Assembly: GCF_009711415.1 (NCBI RefSeq) | Contig: NZ_SMLZ01000111.1 | Coordinates: forward strand, 124,001 to 188,000 | Source: Roseibium denhamense | GTDB lineage: Bacteria > Pseudomonadota > Alphaproteobacteria > Rhizobiales > Stappiaceae | Direction: 5' to 3' | DNA length: 64,000 bases | Shown: piece after piece, positions 45,445-54,093 of the stretch | Position numbering within the stretch: the first letter of the stretch is position 1 | Layout: each line of letters opens with the position of its first letter | Made by a program: the position numbers and the translations under genes | The notes under the pieces: model-generated | What the model was told of the DNA's origin: nothing | Database searches by the model: none | The model's input: only the letters and a program-made list of their open reading frames with translations

Positions 45445-46629
45445 CTACGATCCGCTTTGATCGGATAATCCCAAGGCCGACGTTTCTTCGATTGGGTGAC
45501 GGGGATCGTCAACCCGGCCCCGGATCCTTGACGGCGGCTCACCTTTGACAAAGTACCGGTAGGCGGGACTGTTCTTGTCGATCTCGCGGGTCTCTTCGCC
45601 GCCAAGCAATAACGATTCGGGCGACGTCGTACGGCCAGTCAGAACGATGAAGTTTGGGTCATCTTCGACGCCTTCAAATGCCAGGCCACCATATCCGCCA
45701 AGCAGCCTGGAAAGCTCTCTTTCCACGAAAAACGCGACTTTTCGATACCCAGCCCACGTAAAGCCGATCCTATCATTGGTCCTCAAGCGCGCGTTCTTGC
45801 CCTCAACATCCGGGCCAAACGAGGAATACGTGCCGTCTTCCGCCAGGAAGATATCCCAAATGTCCACATAGCGGACACGGCGGTCTTCAGAGGCACCCTG
45901 GAAGAGGGAATTCAGCTGCGTAAAATCGCCGTTGAGAATCTCATTGTTGGTTGGAGGCAATCCCGCCCAGACAACCGGCTTCTTTTCGCGCCGCACCGTG
46001 TTCACGAGTTCGTCGATTTCATCCATGTAAGCTTCGAGCCACTCGGACGTCATGAACTCAACGGGAGGTTCGCCAGGAAATGCTTCGCCGATATCCTCCC
46101 GTCCGATCATCACGACAACAGCTTTTACGTCAGCTCCGCGGATTTTTGACAGGACTTGGGTAGACCAATCCGGCGCTGGCTCGCCTGTAAATCCGGACTT
46201 GTCGTCCGTAATCCGCTCAATCCGGATCTGTGGCTTGTCAGCAAGCGTGAACCGCAAGCCGTCGGCAACACCGCGTGCCATTCGGTCACCGACAACGAGA
46301 ATGAGACCCGCATCGGGATCTTTTTCTACGACTTCAAATCGCGGCGCGGTTCCGGCAGGCCGCGTTGCAGCGGGCCTTTTCTCCACCGGCTTCTGGCGCT
46401 TGCGCTCACGATCCCCCCTGAAAAGGCGTTTTAGCGGGGCAAACGGATTAAAGCCTCGAAACGGTCCGTTTTGGGCCAGAATGATCGGATCGTTCCGCAC
46501 ATCTTCAATCGGCTCCGCCACGGCTGTGGAGGACAATGTCACAGAAGCGCTAATGACAGCAGCACATGCCACCGCCAAAAGAGACCTGATGGTTTTAAAC
46601 CGTTTGCGTCCACATTTTGCTGCGGCCAC
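45445..46629 (-). CDS. DUF459 SGNH-fold protein lacking catalytic residues
   Basis: A 394-residue exported protein: N-terminal signal segment (SLLAVACAAVISASVTLSS, cut near AVA-EP), a basic linker (RERKRQKPVEKRP), then a DUF459 domain of the SGNH hydrolase fold. The block I motif reads VVGDRMARG, where SGNH enzymes have GDS; the block III Asn is replaced (GREDIG) and the DxxH block reads DRIGFTWAGYRKVA without His. So it is probably not an active hydrolase. It lies 35 bases after the lytic transglycosylase and is likely co-transcribed, suggesting a cell-envelope role. Confidence 0.78.
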   Translation of the reverse strand: MAAAKCGRKRFKTIRSLLAVACAAVISASVTLSSTAVAEPIEDVRNDPIILAQNGPFRGFNPFAPLKRLFRGDRERKRQKPVEKRPAATRPAGTAPRFEVVEKDPDAGLILVVGDRMARGVADGLRFTLADKPQIRIERITDDKSGFTGEPAPDWSTQVLSKIRGADVKAVVVMIGREDIGEAFPGEPPVEFMTSEWLEAYMDEIDELVNTVRREKKPVVWAGLPPTNNEILNGDFTQLNSLFQGASEDRRVRYVDIWDIFLAEDGTYSSFGPDVEGKNARLRTNDRIGFTWAGYRKVAFFVERELSRLLGGYGGLAFEGVEDDPNFIVLTGRTTSPESLLLGGEETREIDKNSPAYRYFVKGEPPSRIRGRVDDPRHPIEETSALGLSDQSGS

Positions 46630-46664
46630 CTAAACCACCCCTGAGCAATCACCCTTCCAGATTG

Positions 46665-47933
46665 CTAGCCATCCATTTTGAGTTTGGCCAGCAATACGGC
46701 GGAAGCATATCCGTCCGGAACCAATCCCCGCGAAACCTGAAATGCACGGATCCCACGGCGCGTTGCCGGACCGACTTTGCCATCTGCTGCGCCAACTTGG
46801 AAGCCACGGCGGTTCAAAAGGGCTTGCAGTTCTTTTGTTTCCGAACGCGTGAGCGGCAGATGCTGCCGCGACCAGTCGCCTGCGAGAGGCCCCCCGCCAA
46901 TAATGCGATCAGCCAGATGCCCAACAGCCAAAGCGTAGGCGGTGGCATTGTTGTACCGTTTGATCACATAAAAGTTGCGGAGCATCAGGAAGGCCGGGCC
47001 GTTGGCACCAGCAGGCAGAACCAGGATTGCATTGTCTGACGGCCGCGGGAAATCCCGGCCATTCATCCGCTGCACACCGTACCGGGTCCATTCAGACAGT
47101 GTCTTCGTTTTTTCGCCATCTGCCAGGTGATAGTCAAAACCGGACGGCAACTGAACTTCGTAGCCCCAGGTCTTGCCCGTCTGCCACCCATGCTTTTTCA
47201 AGTATGACGCCGTGGACGCCAGGGCATCCGGAATAGATGTCCAAATGTCGCGGCGGCCATCGCCGTCATAGTCCGCAGCATAGGCTTTCCAGCTGGACGG
47301 CATGAATTGTGTGTGCCCCATGGCCCCGGCCCAAGACCCTTCCATGTCCTGAAAGCGCACGTGGCCTGCCTGCACGATGTTCAAAGCTGTCACGAGCTCC
47401 CGCTCCCAGAAGCTCTTCCTCCGGGGAGCTGCGTAAGCCAATGTTGCAAGGGCCTGGATGACATTGTGGCGGCCCATGAAACCGCCATAGTTGGTTTCCA
47501 TGCCCCAAATAGCCAGCACTGCCTCACGATCGACCCCAAAGCGGGCCTCAATCTGGCGCAGCACCGGGCCATATTGTTGCAAGAGTTCACGGCCCTTCTC
47601 GACACGGCTTTCAGAAACAGCACTGTCGAGATATTCCCAAATAGGCTTCACGAACTCAGATTGCCGGTCCATCAACCGCAATGTGTCCGTATCGGGCTCC
47701 ATGCCCGCAAAAACACTGTTGTAGGTTTGAGCTGACACGCCTGCTGCGCGGGCTGTTGGCCAGAAGTCTGCCACAAATCGGCTGAAGCCTGGATCAGCTG
47801 CCGCCTGACCGGCCGGCAGGGCGACTAAGCCGGCTACCGCAACTCGCCACGTTGTCCTTTTGACACTCGACAAAGCACTGGCCACCGGATTACGAAGAAG
47901 AAAGACAGTTGCTTTACGCAAAGAACTCCGCAT
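46665..47933 (-). CDS. Lytic murein transglycosylase (MltB family) with PG-binding domain
   Basis: A 422-residue periplasmic enzyme that cuts glycan strands of peptidoglycan to 1,6-anhydro ends. Signal segment around residues 29-46 (VAVAGLVALPAGQAAA). The catalytic Glu146 lies in AIWGMETNYGG; GSWAGAMGHTQFMPSSW and YDGDGRRDIW are typical of the MltB-like TIGR02283 group. A C-terminal peptidoglycan-binding domain (LQALLNRRGFQVGAADGKVGPATRRGI, in part RRGFQVGAADGKVG) completes it. Likely an operon with the DUF459 gene downstream. Confidence 0.92.
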   Translation of the reverse strand: MRSSLRKATVFLLRNPVASALSSVKRTTWRVAVAGLVALPAGQAAADPGFSRFVADFWPTARAAGVSAQTYNSVFAGMEPDTDTLRLMDRQSEFVKPIWEYLDSAVSESRVEKGRELLQQYGPVLRQIEARFGVDREAVLAIWGMETNYGGFMGRHNVIQALATLAYAAPRRKSFWERELVTALNIVQAGHVRFQDMEGSWAGAMGHTQFMPSSWKAYAADYDGDGRRDIWTSIPDALASTASYLKKHGWQTGKTWGYEVQLPSGFDYHLADGEKTKTLSEWTRYGVQRMNGRDFPRPSDNAILVLPAGANGPAFLMLRNFYVIKRYNNATAYALAVGHLADRIIGGGPLAGDWSRQHLPLTRSETKELQALLNRRGFQVGAADGKVGPATRRGIRAFQVSRGLVPDGYASAVLLAKLKMDG

Positions 47934-48010
47934 GAGGGCCTCCTAATGCCCAAATCCTATATTGTGTCAGCCCCCGCCTATTGAATGCTCCGGTCTTGGT
48001 TACCGTATCG

Positions 48011-49471
48011 TTAATGCCGGAACCGAAGTCCGGCTTCAATTGCATTTTCCGTATAATCGCTGCCAGTTTGTGAACTGTCAAAACGCCTATGTGTATAACT
48101 GCCGGTCAAAGCCACATTTTGTGTGAGCGCAAATGTCAGCCCACCGAACCCGCTCAGTGTCTTTTCCTCAATCGATACACCTTCATAGGTTCTATAACTG
48201 TAGCCGGCACCGGTTTCGGCAACCAGCCGGTCGCTGAAACTATGGGCCAGCCGGATATCACCTGAATAGATGATTGATCCACTCGAGCCATCAATGTCTG
48301 TGGCAGAGAAACTTGTTCCAAGTCCGGCTGTTACGGTCGTCAAGCGGCTGGGCGACCAAACCAAGGAGGCATCAACAATGAGACCTGCCAGATTATCCAG
48401 ACGCTGATCTTCAACATCTTCGATCCGCCAACCAGCTCCGACTTCACCAGCCAGCTTTGGGCCGGACGCGATTGCGACGCCGCCCCGCAGTTCATATCCG
48501 TTGGCATCCCTTTTTTCGCACAAACTGTCGCTGCACGTATCGTCGTACCGGCGCAACAAGAGAGCCCCTTGGACGAACGGTTCGATGACGCTGCCCGTAT
48601 TGGCGTCCAAACGCAGATTTGCGGAGTAGAGCGTATTATCGCGGCCGCTTTCGGACCCGTCATCGGACGTGTAGGCACTGCGATCCGCAGCAAGGCCTGC
48701 AGACACACCAACCAGCCCAACCTGCCGTGAGGCAGTAACACCACCTGAAATCTGCTGGATGTGATCCACACCGGAAGACGATTCTGCGCTCCCGTCCTCC
48801 TCCCGCGCATAGGAGTAACCAAGACTTGTTGTGACCTGCGTAGCTTCACTCACGTCGAGACGGAAATTCACAGCTGCTGTGACGTTCCCATCCGAGTCGT
48901 CCGAGTTATCCGGATAACCGGTGTAAGAGCCCCGCAATGACATGTCGAGTTCGTGCCGGGACCAGTCTGAGGTCAAAGAAATGTCCGGGGCAATGTCATA
49001 GAAGCCGCCAGGTTCACCGCCGGCTGATTGCGATGTGTTGTCTGTCCATCCACTTGAGATCGTCAATTGCGGCGTCAACGTAAACGAGCCTAAACGGATC
49101 CCCTCGGCGGCATCGAATGATGTGTCACCATCAAAGACACTCTCATCAATTCCCCCCTCTGCCAACGGTTCGGCGCGGCTAACTGCGGCAATCCGGTCTG
49201 AAAATGGCCTGATCGGCACGACACGCCCATTCGTCCCAAGACCACTGGACCCATCCTCGGCTTCGGCACTGTTTAGTCCGGGCCGAAGGGCGAAAACATC
49301 AGATTGTGCTGGATTGCGCTGGCTACCATCCGTACTTTGAGCGGACTCTGAAGCGGTTTCAGGCCCATCTCCAAAATCACCGGACCCGCGCAAATCCTCA
49401 AGGGATTGAGCAGCAAGCGGGTTTGTCTGCAGATATGCAAGACAAACCAGGATCGGTAAGGCACGTTTCAT
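48011..49471 (-). CDS. Outer-membrane beta-barrel protein (BBP2-like)
   Basis: A 486-residue protein with a signal peptide (MKRALPILVCLAYLQTNPLAAQ), a low-complexity Ser/Asp/Gly-rich linker to about residue 120, then alternating hydrophobic strands to the end, such as FTLTPQLTISSGWTDNTSQS, ATQVTTSLGYSYAREE and NVALTGSYTHRRFD. This fits the putative beta-barrel porin 2 (BBP2) group seen near polysaccharide export genes. The C-terminus is RFRH, not the usual aromatic residue. The ATG at 49471 directly precedes the signal peptide. Function is unknown; the neighbouring kdsD hints at surface polysaccharide. Confidence 0.75.
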   Translation of the reverse strand: MKRALPILVCLAYLQTNPLAAQSLEDLRGSGDFGDGPETASESAQSTDGSQRNPAQSDVFALRPGLNSAEAEDGSSGLGTNGRVVPIRPFSDRIAAVSRAEPLAEGGIDESVFDGDTSFDAAEGIRLGSFTLTPQLTISSGWTDNTSQSAGGEPGGFYDIAPDISLTSDWSRHELDMSLRGSYTGYPDNSDDSDGNVTAAVNFRLDVSEATQVTTSLGYSYAREEDGSAESSSGVDHIQQISGGVTASRQVGLVGVSAGLAADRSAYTSDDGSESGRDNTLYSANLRLDANTGSVIEPFVQGALLLRRYDDTCSDSLCEKRDANGYELRGGVAIASGPKLAGEVGAGWRIEDVEDQRLDNLAGLIVDASLVWSPSRLTTVTAGLGTSFSATDIDGSSGSIIYSGDIRLAHSFSDRLVAETGAGYSYRTYEGVSIEEKTLSGFGGLTFALTQNVALTGSYTHRRFDSSQTGSDYTENAIEAGLRFRH

Positions 49472-49521
49472 CAGGTGTCCGGGACAAGACGGATTTGCAA
49501 TCTGACCCAACCTGAAGGACT

Positions 49522-49568
49522 ATGGTTAACGCATCCTTTCCAAGTTGCAAAATCGGAAACAGGTTAAC
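49522..49568. promoter_or_regulatory. Possible CtrA half-sites between barrel gene and kdsD
   Basis: The string atggttaac at 49522-49530 reads gttaaccat on the other strand and contains the 8-mer TTAACCAT used as a CtrA half-site in alphaproteobacteria. A second ggttaac lies at 49562-49568. The full TTAA-N7-TTAA form is not present, so this is weak. Confidence 0.25.
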
Positions 49569-49665
49569 TGTTTTCAGTCTAATCAATTTAATAAACGGGC
49601 GGTTCTTGATCCCTTCCGGCGGTTACCTTAGAGCTATTTCGTTAAGTAATGAGTGAAAGACCAAC

Positions 49666-50673
49666 ATGACCGATCCAGCAATTCGAATTGACACCGACAG
49701 TGAGACAGCAGATCTGTGCCTTGTGTCAGCCGAACGGACCTTGGAAACTGAAATCGCTGGATTGAGCGCGGTTCGCGCCGCTCTCAAGAATGGTCTTTCC
49801 ACACCGTTCAAGAAGACTTTCGAGCTAATTCAATCCAGCCGCGGCCGGGTTATCGTCACAGGCGTTGGCAAGAGCGGTCACATTGGTACGAAAATCGCCG
49901 CAAGCCTAGCGTCGACGGGCACACCCGCGCACTTCGTGCATGCAACTGAAGCAAGCCACGGCGACATGGGGATGATCACGCAAGATGATGTGGTCATCGC
50001 CATTTCCTGGTCCGGCGAGACACAAGAGCTGGCTGCGATTGTTGCCTATACCCGCAGGTTTAAAGTCCCGCTTGTATCGATCACATCGCGCGAAGACAGC
50101 ACGCTCGGACGCGCATCCGACATCGTCATAAATCTGCCGGCGGTAGCAGAGGCATGTCCCCACGGCCTGGCGCCGACCACATCGGCCCTCGTTCAACTGG
50201 CAATTGGCGACGCGCTGGCGGTTGCTCTCCTTGAAGGGCGCGGCTTCAGCCCGCAGGACTACAAGGTCTTGCATCCAGGCGGCCGTCTGGGGGCCAGCTT
50301 GAAGTCCGCAAAGGACATCATGCACACGGGCGATGCCTTGCCTCTTGTGAAGTCGACCATGCCAATGAGCGAAGGCATCGTCCTGATGTCCAAAAAAAGC
50401 TTTGGTGTCCTGGGCGTCATCGACGAGTTGAACCAGCTGATCGGCATCATCACGGATGGTGACTTGCGCAGGCATATCTCCTCAGATCTGCTGGCAAAAA
50501 CTGCGGGCGAAATCATGACCCGGGATCCAAAGACGGTGTCTCCCGCCGCGCTTTCAGCTTCGGTTCTGGAGTTGGTCAACAGCCTATCCATCACCTCTGT
50601 TTTCGTTGTGGAAGATGCACGGCCGGTCGGGATTGTGCATTTGCATGATCTTCTTCGGATCGGTGCTGCTTGA
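49666..50673 (+). CDS. kdsD: Arabinose-5-phosphate isomerase (KpsF/GutQ family)
   Basis: A 335-residue sugar-phosphate isomerase that makes D-arabinose 5-phosphate from ribulose 5-phosphate, the first step to Kdo of lipopolysaccharide. The SIS domain covers about 30-200 with GVGKSGHIGTKIAASLAS and ISWSGETQEL. HGLAPTTSA and LHPGGRLGA are conserved. Two CBS domains follow (DIMHTGDALPLV and IMTRDPKTVSP). GAAAGA precedes the ATG at 49666. A single gene, divergent from the barrel gene. Confidence 0.94.
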   Translation: MTDPAIRIDTDSETADLCLVSAERTLETEIAGLSAVRAALKNGLSTPFKKTFELIQSSRGRVIVTGVGKSGHIGTKIAASLASTGTPAHFVHATEASHGDMGMITQDDVVIAISWSGETQELAAIVAYTRRFKVPLVSITSREDSTLGRASDIVINLPAVAEACPHGLAPTTSALVQLAIGDALAVALLEGRGFSPQDYKVLHPGGRLGASLKSAKDIMHTGDALPLVKSTMPMSEGIVLMSKKSFGVLGVIDELNQLIGIITDGDLRRHISSDLLAKTAGEIMTRDPKTVSPAALSASVLELVNSLSITSVFVVEDARPVGIVHLHDLLRIGAA

Positions 50674-50831
50674 TCCTCAAATACGGGTCACTTTTGCCTG
50701 ACTGTCACTGAAAGGTCCCGGTTTAAACGGTTTGTCGCAATCCTTATTAGGATTTGATTAGCCATAGCGACCGTACACTGCCGTCAATGTCAAACAAGCC
50801 CGCGGCTTGAAGCAATCGGTGTGTGTACAGA

Positions 50832-51599
50832 ATGGATCTGGCGACTCTAATCGGAATGGTCGGTGCGTTTGGCATCGTGATCACCGCTATCTTCCTTGGC
50901 GGCAGCTTCACGCAATTTGTCGATGTGCCGTCAATGCTGATCGTTATCGGTGGCGGACTTGCTGCAACATTGATCCGCTTTCAATTGTCGGACATTGCCG
51001 CCGCTTTCGTGACTGGTTTTAAAGTCGCGCTCAGTGGAGCCGGAGCCAGCCCCCGCGATCTCATCACCGAAATCACCAACCTGGGTGAAATCGTACGCAA
51101 ATCCGGTCCGCTCGGACTGGAAAATGTTGATGTCTCCGATCCGATCCTCGCAAAAGGTGTCCAGTACATAGCCGACGGCTATGAGCTTGAGTTCATCAAG
51201 GAGTCCATGGAACGTGAACGGGATCTGCAGCTGAGCCGCTTGTCAGAAGGGCGCCGTGTCATGAAGGCGCTCGGCGATTCCGCACCCGCTTTTGGCATGA
51301 TCGGAACGCTTGTCGGTCTGGTGCAAATGCTTGCCAACATGGATGATCCGGCAGCTATCGGCCCTTCTATGGCGGTCGCTCTTCTCACAACTCTCTATGG
51401 CGCTCTGATTTCCAACATCATCTGCTTGCCGATGGTCGACAAACTGGACGCCAAATTTGATGTTGATGAACTTAACCAAACGCTGATCATTGATGGGGTC
51501 TGCCAGATACGGGAATCTAAAAGCCCGGCTCTCATCAAAGAGATGCTCGTTGCCTACCTGCCGGAGAAAGCCCGCGCAGAGATGGTCGAAGCGGCTTAA
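50832..51599 (+). CDS. MotA/PomA-type stator subunit
   Basis: A 255-residue inner-membrane protein with four hydrophobic segments, of the MotA/TolQ/ExbB ion-channel superfamily. IGMVGAFGIVITAIFLGG and VDVPSMLIVIGGGLAATLI form the first pair; SAPAFGMIGTLVGLVQML holds the conserved proline region, and MAVALLTTLYGALISNIICLP the last segment. Size and the PAFGMIGT motif are closest to PomA. It precedes the MotB/PomB-type gene by 21 bases. No other flagellar gene is in the window. The ATG at 50832 has a poor Shine-Dalgarno; GTG at 50823 is possible. Confidence 0.85.
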   Translation: MDLATLIGMVGAFGIVITAIFLGGSFTQFVDVPSMLIVIGGGLAATLIRFQLSDIAAAFVTGFKVALSGAGASPRDLITEITNLGEIVRKSGPLGLENVDVSDPILAKGVQYIADGYELEFIKESMERERDLQLSRLSEGRRVMKALGDSAPAFGMIGTLVGLVQMLANMDDPAAIGPSMAVALLTTLYGALISNIICLPMVDKLDAKFDVDELNQTLIIDGVCQIRESKSPALIKEMLVAYLPEKARAEMVEAA

Positions 51600-51620
51600 C
51601 GGCACGGCAAGGCAAAGCTT

Positions 51621-52475
51621 ATGGCACGCAAGAAACAAAAAACCGGCGGAGGCGCTCCAGATTGGCTTGTGACGTTCGCTGATCTTATGTCACTGCTCGT
51701 ATGTTTTTTCGTTCTGATTATCTCCTTCTCGATCCAAGACAAGGAAAAGCTTCAGGTTGTTGCTGGGTCCATGCGGGAGGCTTTCGGGGTCAAGGACACC
51801 TCGAGAAAAACCGGCATAATCGAGGTCGAAGGTATCCCGATCCGGGACTACATGAAGGATATCAGCCAGGTCGAGCAGGAAATGGACTCCGATTTCTCCC
51901 AAGAGCGCCATGAACAGAGGCGGAAACAGGGGCCGGAAGCCAACACCCATGACACGCTCGAAGCTGACATTGAAAAGCCGAGGCAGTTTGCAACCGCTGC
52001 CGCGTCGCTCCGCCAAGCCTGGCAGGAAATGCCCGAAATAACGGAAATTTCGAGCAACATTATTCTCGAAGAAAGCGATGAAGGATTGAACATCATGCTG
52101 GTCGACCAGGATGGCCGCTCGATGTTCCGGGAAGGCTCCAAATACCCTTATGAGACCACCCGCCGCCTCATTGCGAAAATGGCGCCAGTCTTGTCCCAGA
52201 TGCCCAACCGGATCGAAATCACAGGGCACACAACGGCGGGACAACGGACAATTGACCCAAGCTACACAGGCTGGGATCTTTCAAGCGAGCGTGCGAACAT
52301 CGCCCGCCAAATCCTGTCCGAATACGGGGTTCCCAACAACCAGTTTTTCGCCGTGGTCGGCAAGGCAGATACAGAGCCGCTTTTTCCGAATGATCCGTAT
52401 CTTGCCGCAAACCGGCGTGTCGGCATTTTGTTGAAAGCCGAAGAACCACCCGTCCCGCCCGGGCACAGGCCGTAG
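51621..52475 (+). CDS. MotB/PomB-type stator subunit with OmpA-like domain
   Basis: A 284-residue protein with one N-terminal membrane helix, PDWLVTFADLMSLLVCFFVLIISFS, where Asp21 is the ion-carrying residue. A charged linker rich in Glu, Gln and Arg (about 85-120) follows, then an OmpA-like peptidoglycan-binding domain (IEITGHTTAGQRT, WDLSSERANIARQIL, NRRVGI). It pairs with the MotA/PomA-type gene to make a stator that drives flagellar rotation or another energised machine. Whether H or Na is used cannot be told. Confidence 0.85.
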   Translation: MARKKQKTGGGAPDWLVTFADLMSLLVCFFVLIISFSIQDKEKLQVVAGSMREAFGVKDTSRKTGIIEVEGIPIRDYMKDISQVEQEMDSDFSQERHEQRRKQGPEANTHDTLEADIEKPRQFATAAASLRQAWQEMPEITEISSNIILEESDEGLNIMLVDQDGRSMFREGSKYPYETTRRLIAKMAPVLSQMPNRIEITGHTTAGQRTIDPSYTGWDLSSERANIARQILSEYGVPNNQFFAVVGKADTEPLFPNDPYLAANRRVGILLKAEEPPVPPGHRP

Positions 52476-52504
52476 ACCCTGGTTATAAATACGGCAGCCA
52501 GCTG

Positions 52505-52954
52505 CTATTCAGCCGCAGCCACAACCAGCCGTGCACCGTCGATCGATTCAACACGTACTTTGGTTCCGGCCGGCAGGTCGGGACCCGTAATACGCCAAAT
52601 CGTGTCATCAATGGACAATCTGCCAGCCCCTTGGGACAAAGGCGCCTCCAGCCGGAATTCGCGGCCGATATAGCGCGAGCCGCGCTGATTGAGACCTGGG
52701 TCTCCACGCTCGGATGCGAGGTTCCGCATTAGCTTGCGGCCGACGACGAGGCTGACCAGAGACAGAACGAGAAACAAGCCGACATTGATCTGCCAGCCGG
52801 TGTCAAAGCCAAGCGCGATACCACCTGTAATCAAGGCCGCGACACCGAACCACAAGAAGACGGTTCCCGGTGCCAGAATCTCCAGGCTCAAGAGGATCAA
52901 TCCTCCAATCACCCAGCTCCATGCGCCCAGCGCAGTGATTGTCTCCAGGATCAT
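52505..52954 (-). CDS. NfeD family membrane protein
   Basis: A 149-residue protein of the short NfeD type: two to three hydrophobic segments in the first 75 residues (WSWVIGGLILLSLEILAPGTVFLWFG in parts; VGLFLVLSLVSLVVGRKL) and a C-terminal OB-fold domain (RYIGREFRLEAPLSQGAGRLSIDDTIWRI in parts). These proteins work with stomatin/SPFH proteins in membrane microdomains. The SPFH gene ends five bases before it, forming a typical pair. Confidence 0.9.
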   Translation of the reverse strand: MILETITALGAWSWVIGGLILLSLEILAPGTVFLWFGVAALITGGIALGFDTGWQINVGLFLVLSLVSLVVGRKLMRNLASERGDPGLNQRGSRYIGREFRLEAPLSQGAGRLSIDDTIWRITGPDLPAGTKVRVESIDGARLVVAAAE

Positions 52955-52959
52955 GAGAC

Positions 52960-53943
52960 TTAGGGCCTTCCGTCCGTTGGCCCGGTGTCCGGGATCCGGG
53001 ACCCTGAACGCCCGCCTTTTGCCTCATCGCCAAAAGCTTCTTTTGCAATCTCTCCAATGCCGGTAAGCGCACCGAGCAGTGACGTTGCTTCCATCGGAAG
53101 GATCAATGTCTTCTGGTTACGGGACGTGGCCAGCTCCTTGAATGCCTCGACATACTTGTTGGCAACGAAATAATTGATCGCCTGTACATCGCCGGCTGCG
53201 ATTGCAGCGCTCACCATCTGTGTAGCCTTGGCTTCTGCTTCAGCTTCGCGTTCCCGTGCCTCCGCGTCCCTGAATGCAGACTCTCTCCGGCCTTCGGCTT
53301 CAAGGATCAATGACTGTTTCTCGCCTTCTGCTTTCAGGATTTCCGACTGGCGTTTTCCTTCAGCTTCAAGGATGGAGGCGCGTTTTTCGCGCTCCGCTTT
53401 CATTTGGCGGGCCATGGCATCAACAAGATCGCGCGGCGGATTGATATCCTTGATCTCGATCCGTGTGATCTTTATCCCCCAGGGTTCTGCAGCCGCATCG
53501 ACGACCCGCAGGATCTGAGCGTTGATCTCATCGCGGTTCGACAAGAGATTGTCCAGATCCATGGATCCCATCACAGACCGGATGTTGGTCATCGTAAGGT
53601 TCAGGATCGCGTTCTGGAGCCCCAGGACTTCATAGGCGGCTCTGGCTGCATCAAGGACCTGATAGAATGTCACACCATCGGCAGTTACGGTCGCGTTGTC
53701 CCGGGTGATGACCTCTTGCGACGGGACATCGAGGACCTGCTCCATCATGTTCAGCTTGTGACCGATCCGGTCGACAAAAGGCACAATGAAGTTCAGGCCC
53801 GGTGTCAGTGTCTTGCGGTACTTTCCAAACCTTTCGATGGTGTAATTGTATCCCTGTGGAACGGTTTTTACGCCGGCAAAGATCACCAGCACGACAAGGA
53901 CGAGTAGACCAATCAGAAATATGTCGAAACCAGCCAACGGCAT
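52960..53943 (-). CDS. SPFH/stomatin-prohibitin family protein (QmcA-like)
   Basis: A 327-residue SPFH protein. One membrane helix at about 8-24 ([18 protein letters not shown]) is followed by the band-7 domain with [29 protein letters not shown] and [23 protein letters not shown] long coiled coil contains repeated ILEAEG/ILKAEG units from about residue 190. It forms large rings in the inner membrane, with its NfeD partner immediately downstream. A role in membrane protein quality control is general for the family. Confidence 0.92.
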   Translation of the reverse strand: MPLAGFDIFLIGLLVLVVLVIFAGVKTVPQGYNYTIERFGKYRKTLTPGLNFIVPFVDRIGHKLNMMEQVLDVPSQEVITRDNATVTADGVTFYQVLDAARAAYEVLGLQNAILNLTMTNIRSVMGSMDLDNLLSNRDEINAQILRVVDAAAEPWGIKITRIEIKDINPPRDLVDAMARQMKAEREKRASILEAEGKRQSEILKAEGEKQSLILEAEGRRESAFRDAEAREREAEAEAKATQMVSAAIAAGDVQAINYFVANKYVEAFKELATSRNQKTLILPMEATSLLGALTGIGEIAKEAFGDEAKGGRSGSRIPDTGPTDGRP

Positions 53944-54093
53944 TGGAAACTCCCAAGATCAAAACATGAGTCGGACAGCACTATGCGCCGAACCACAGCG
54001 GAGTACCAGTCGGCACACAGCGGTCCGGGCGCAAAATCGCTTTACAGTGAAGATCTTGTAGAGGTCCTGTGAAGGCAGAATTATGACGCCAGA

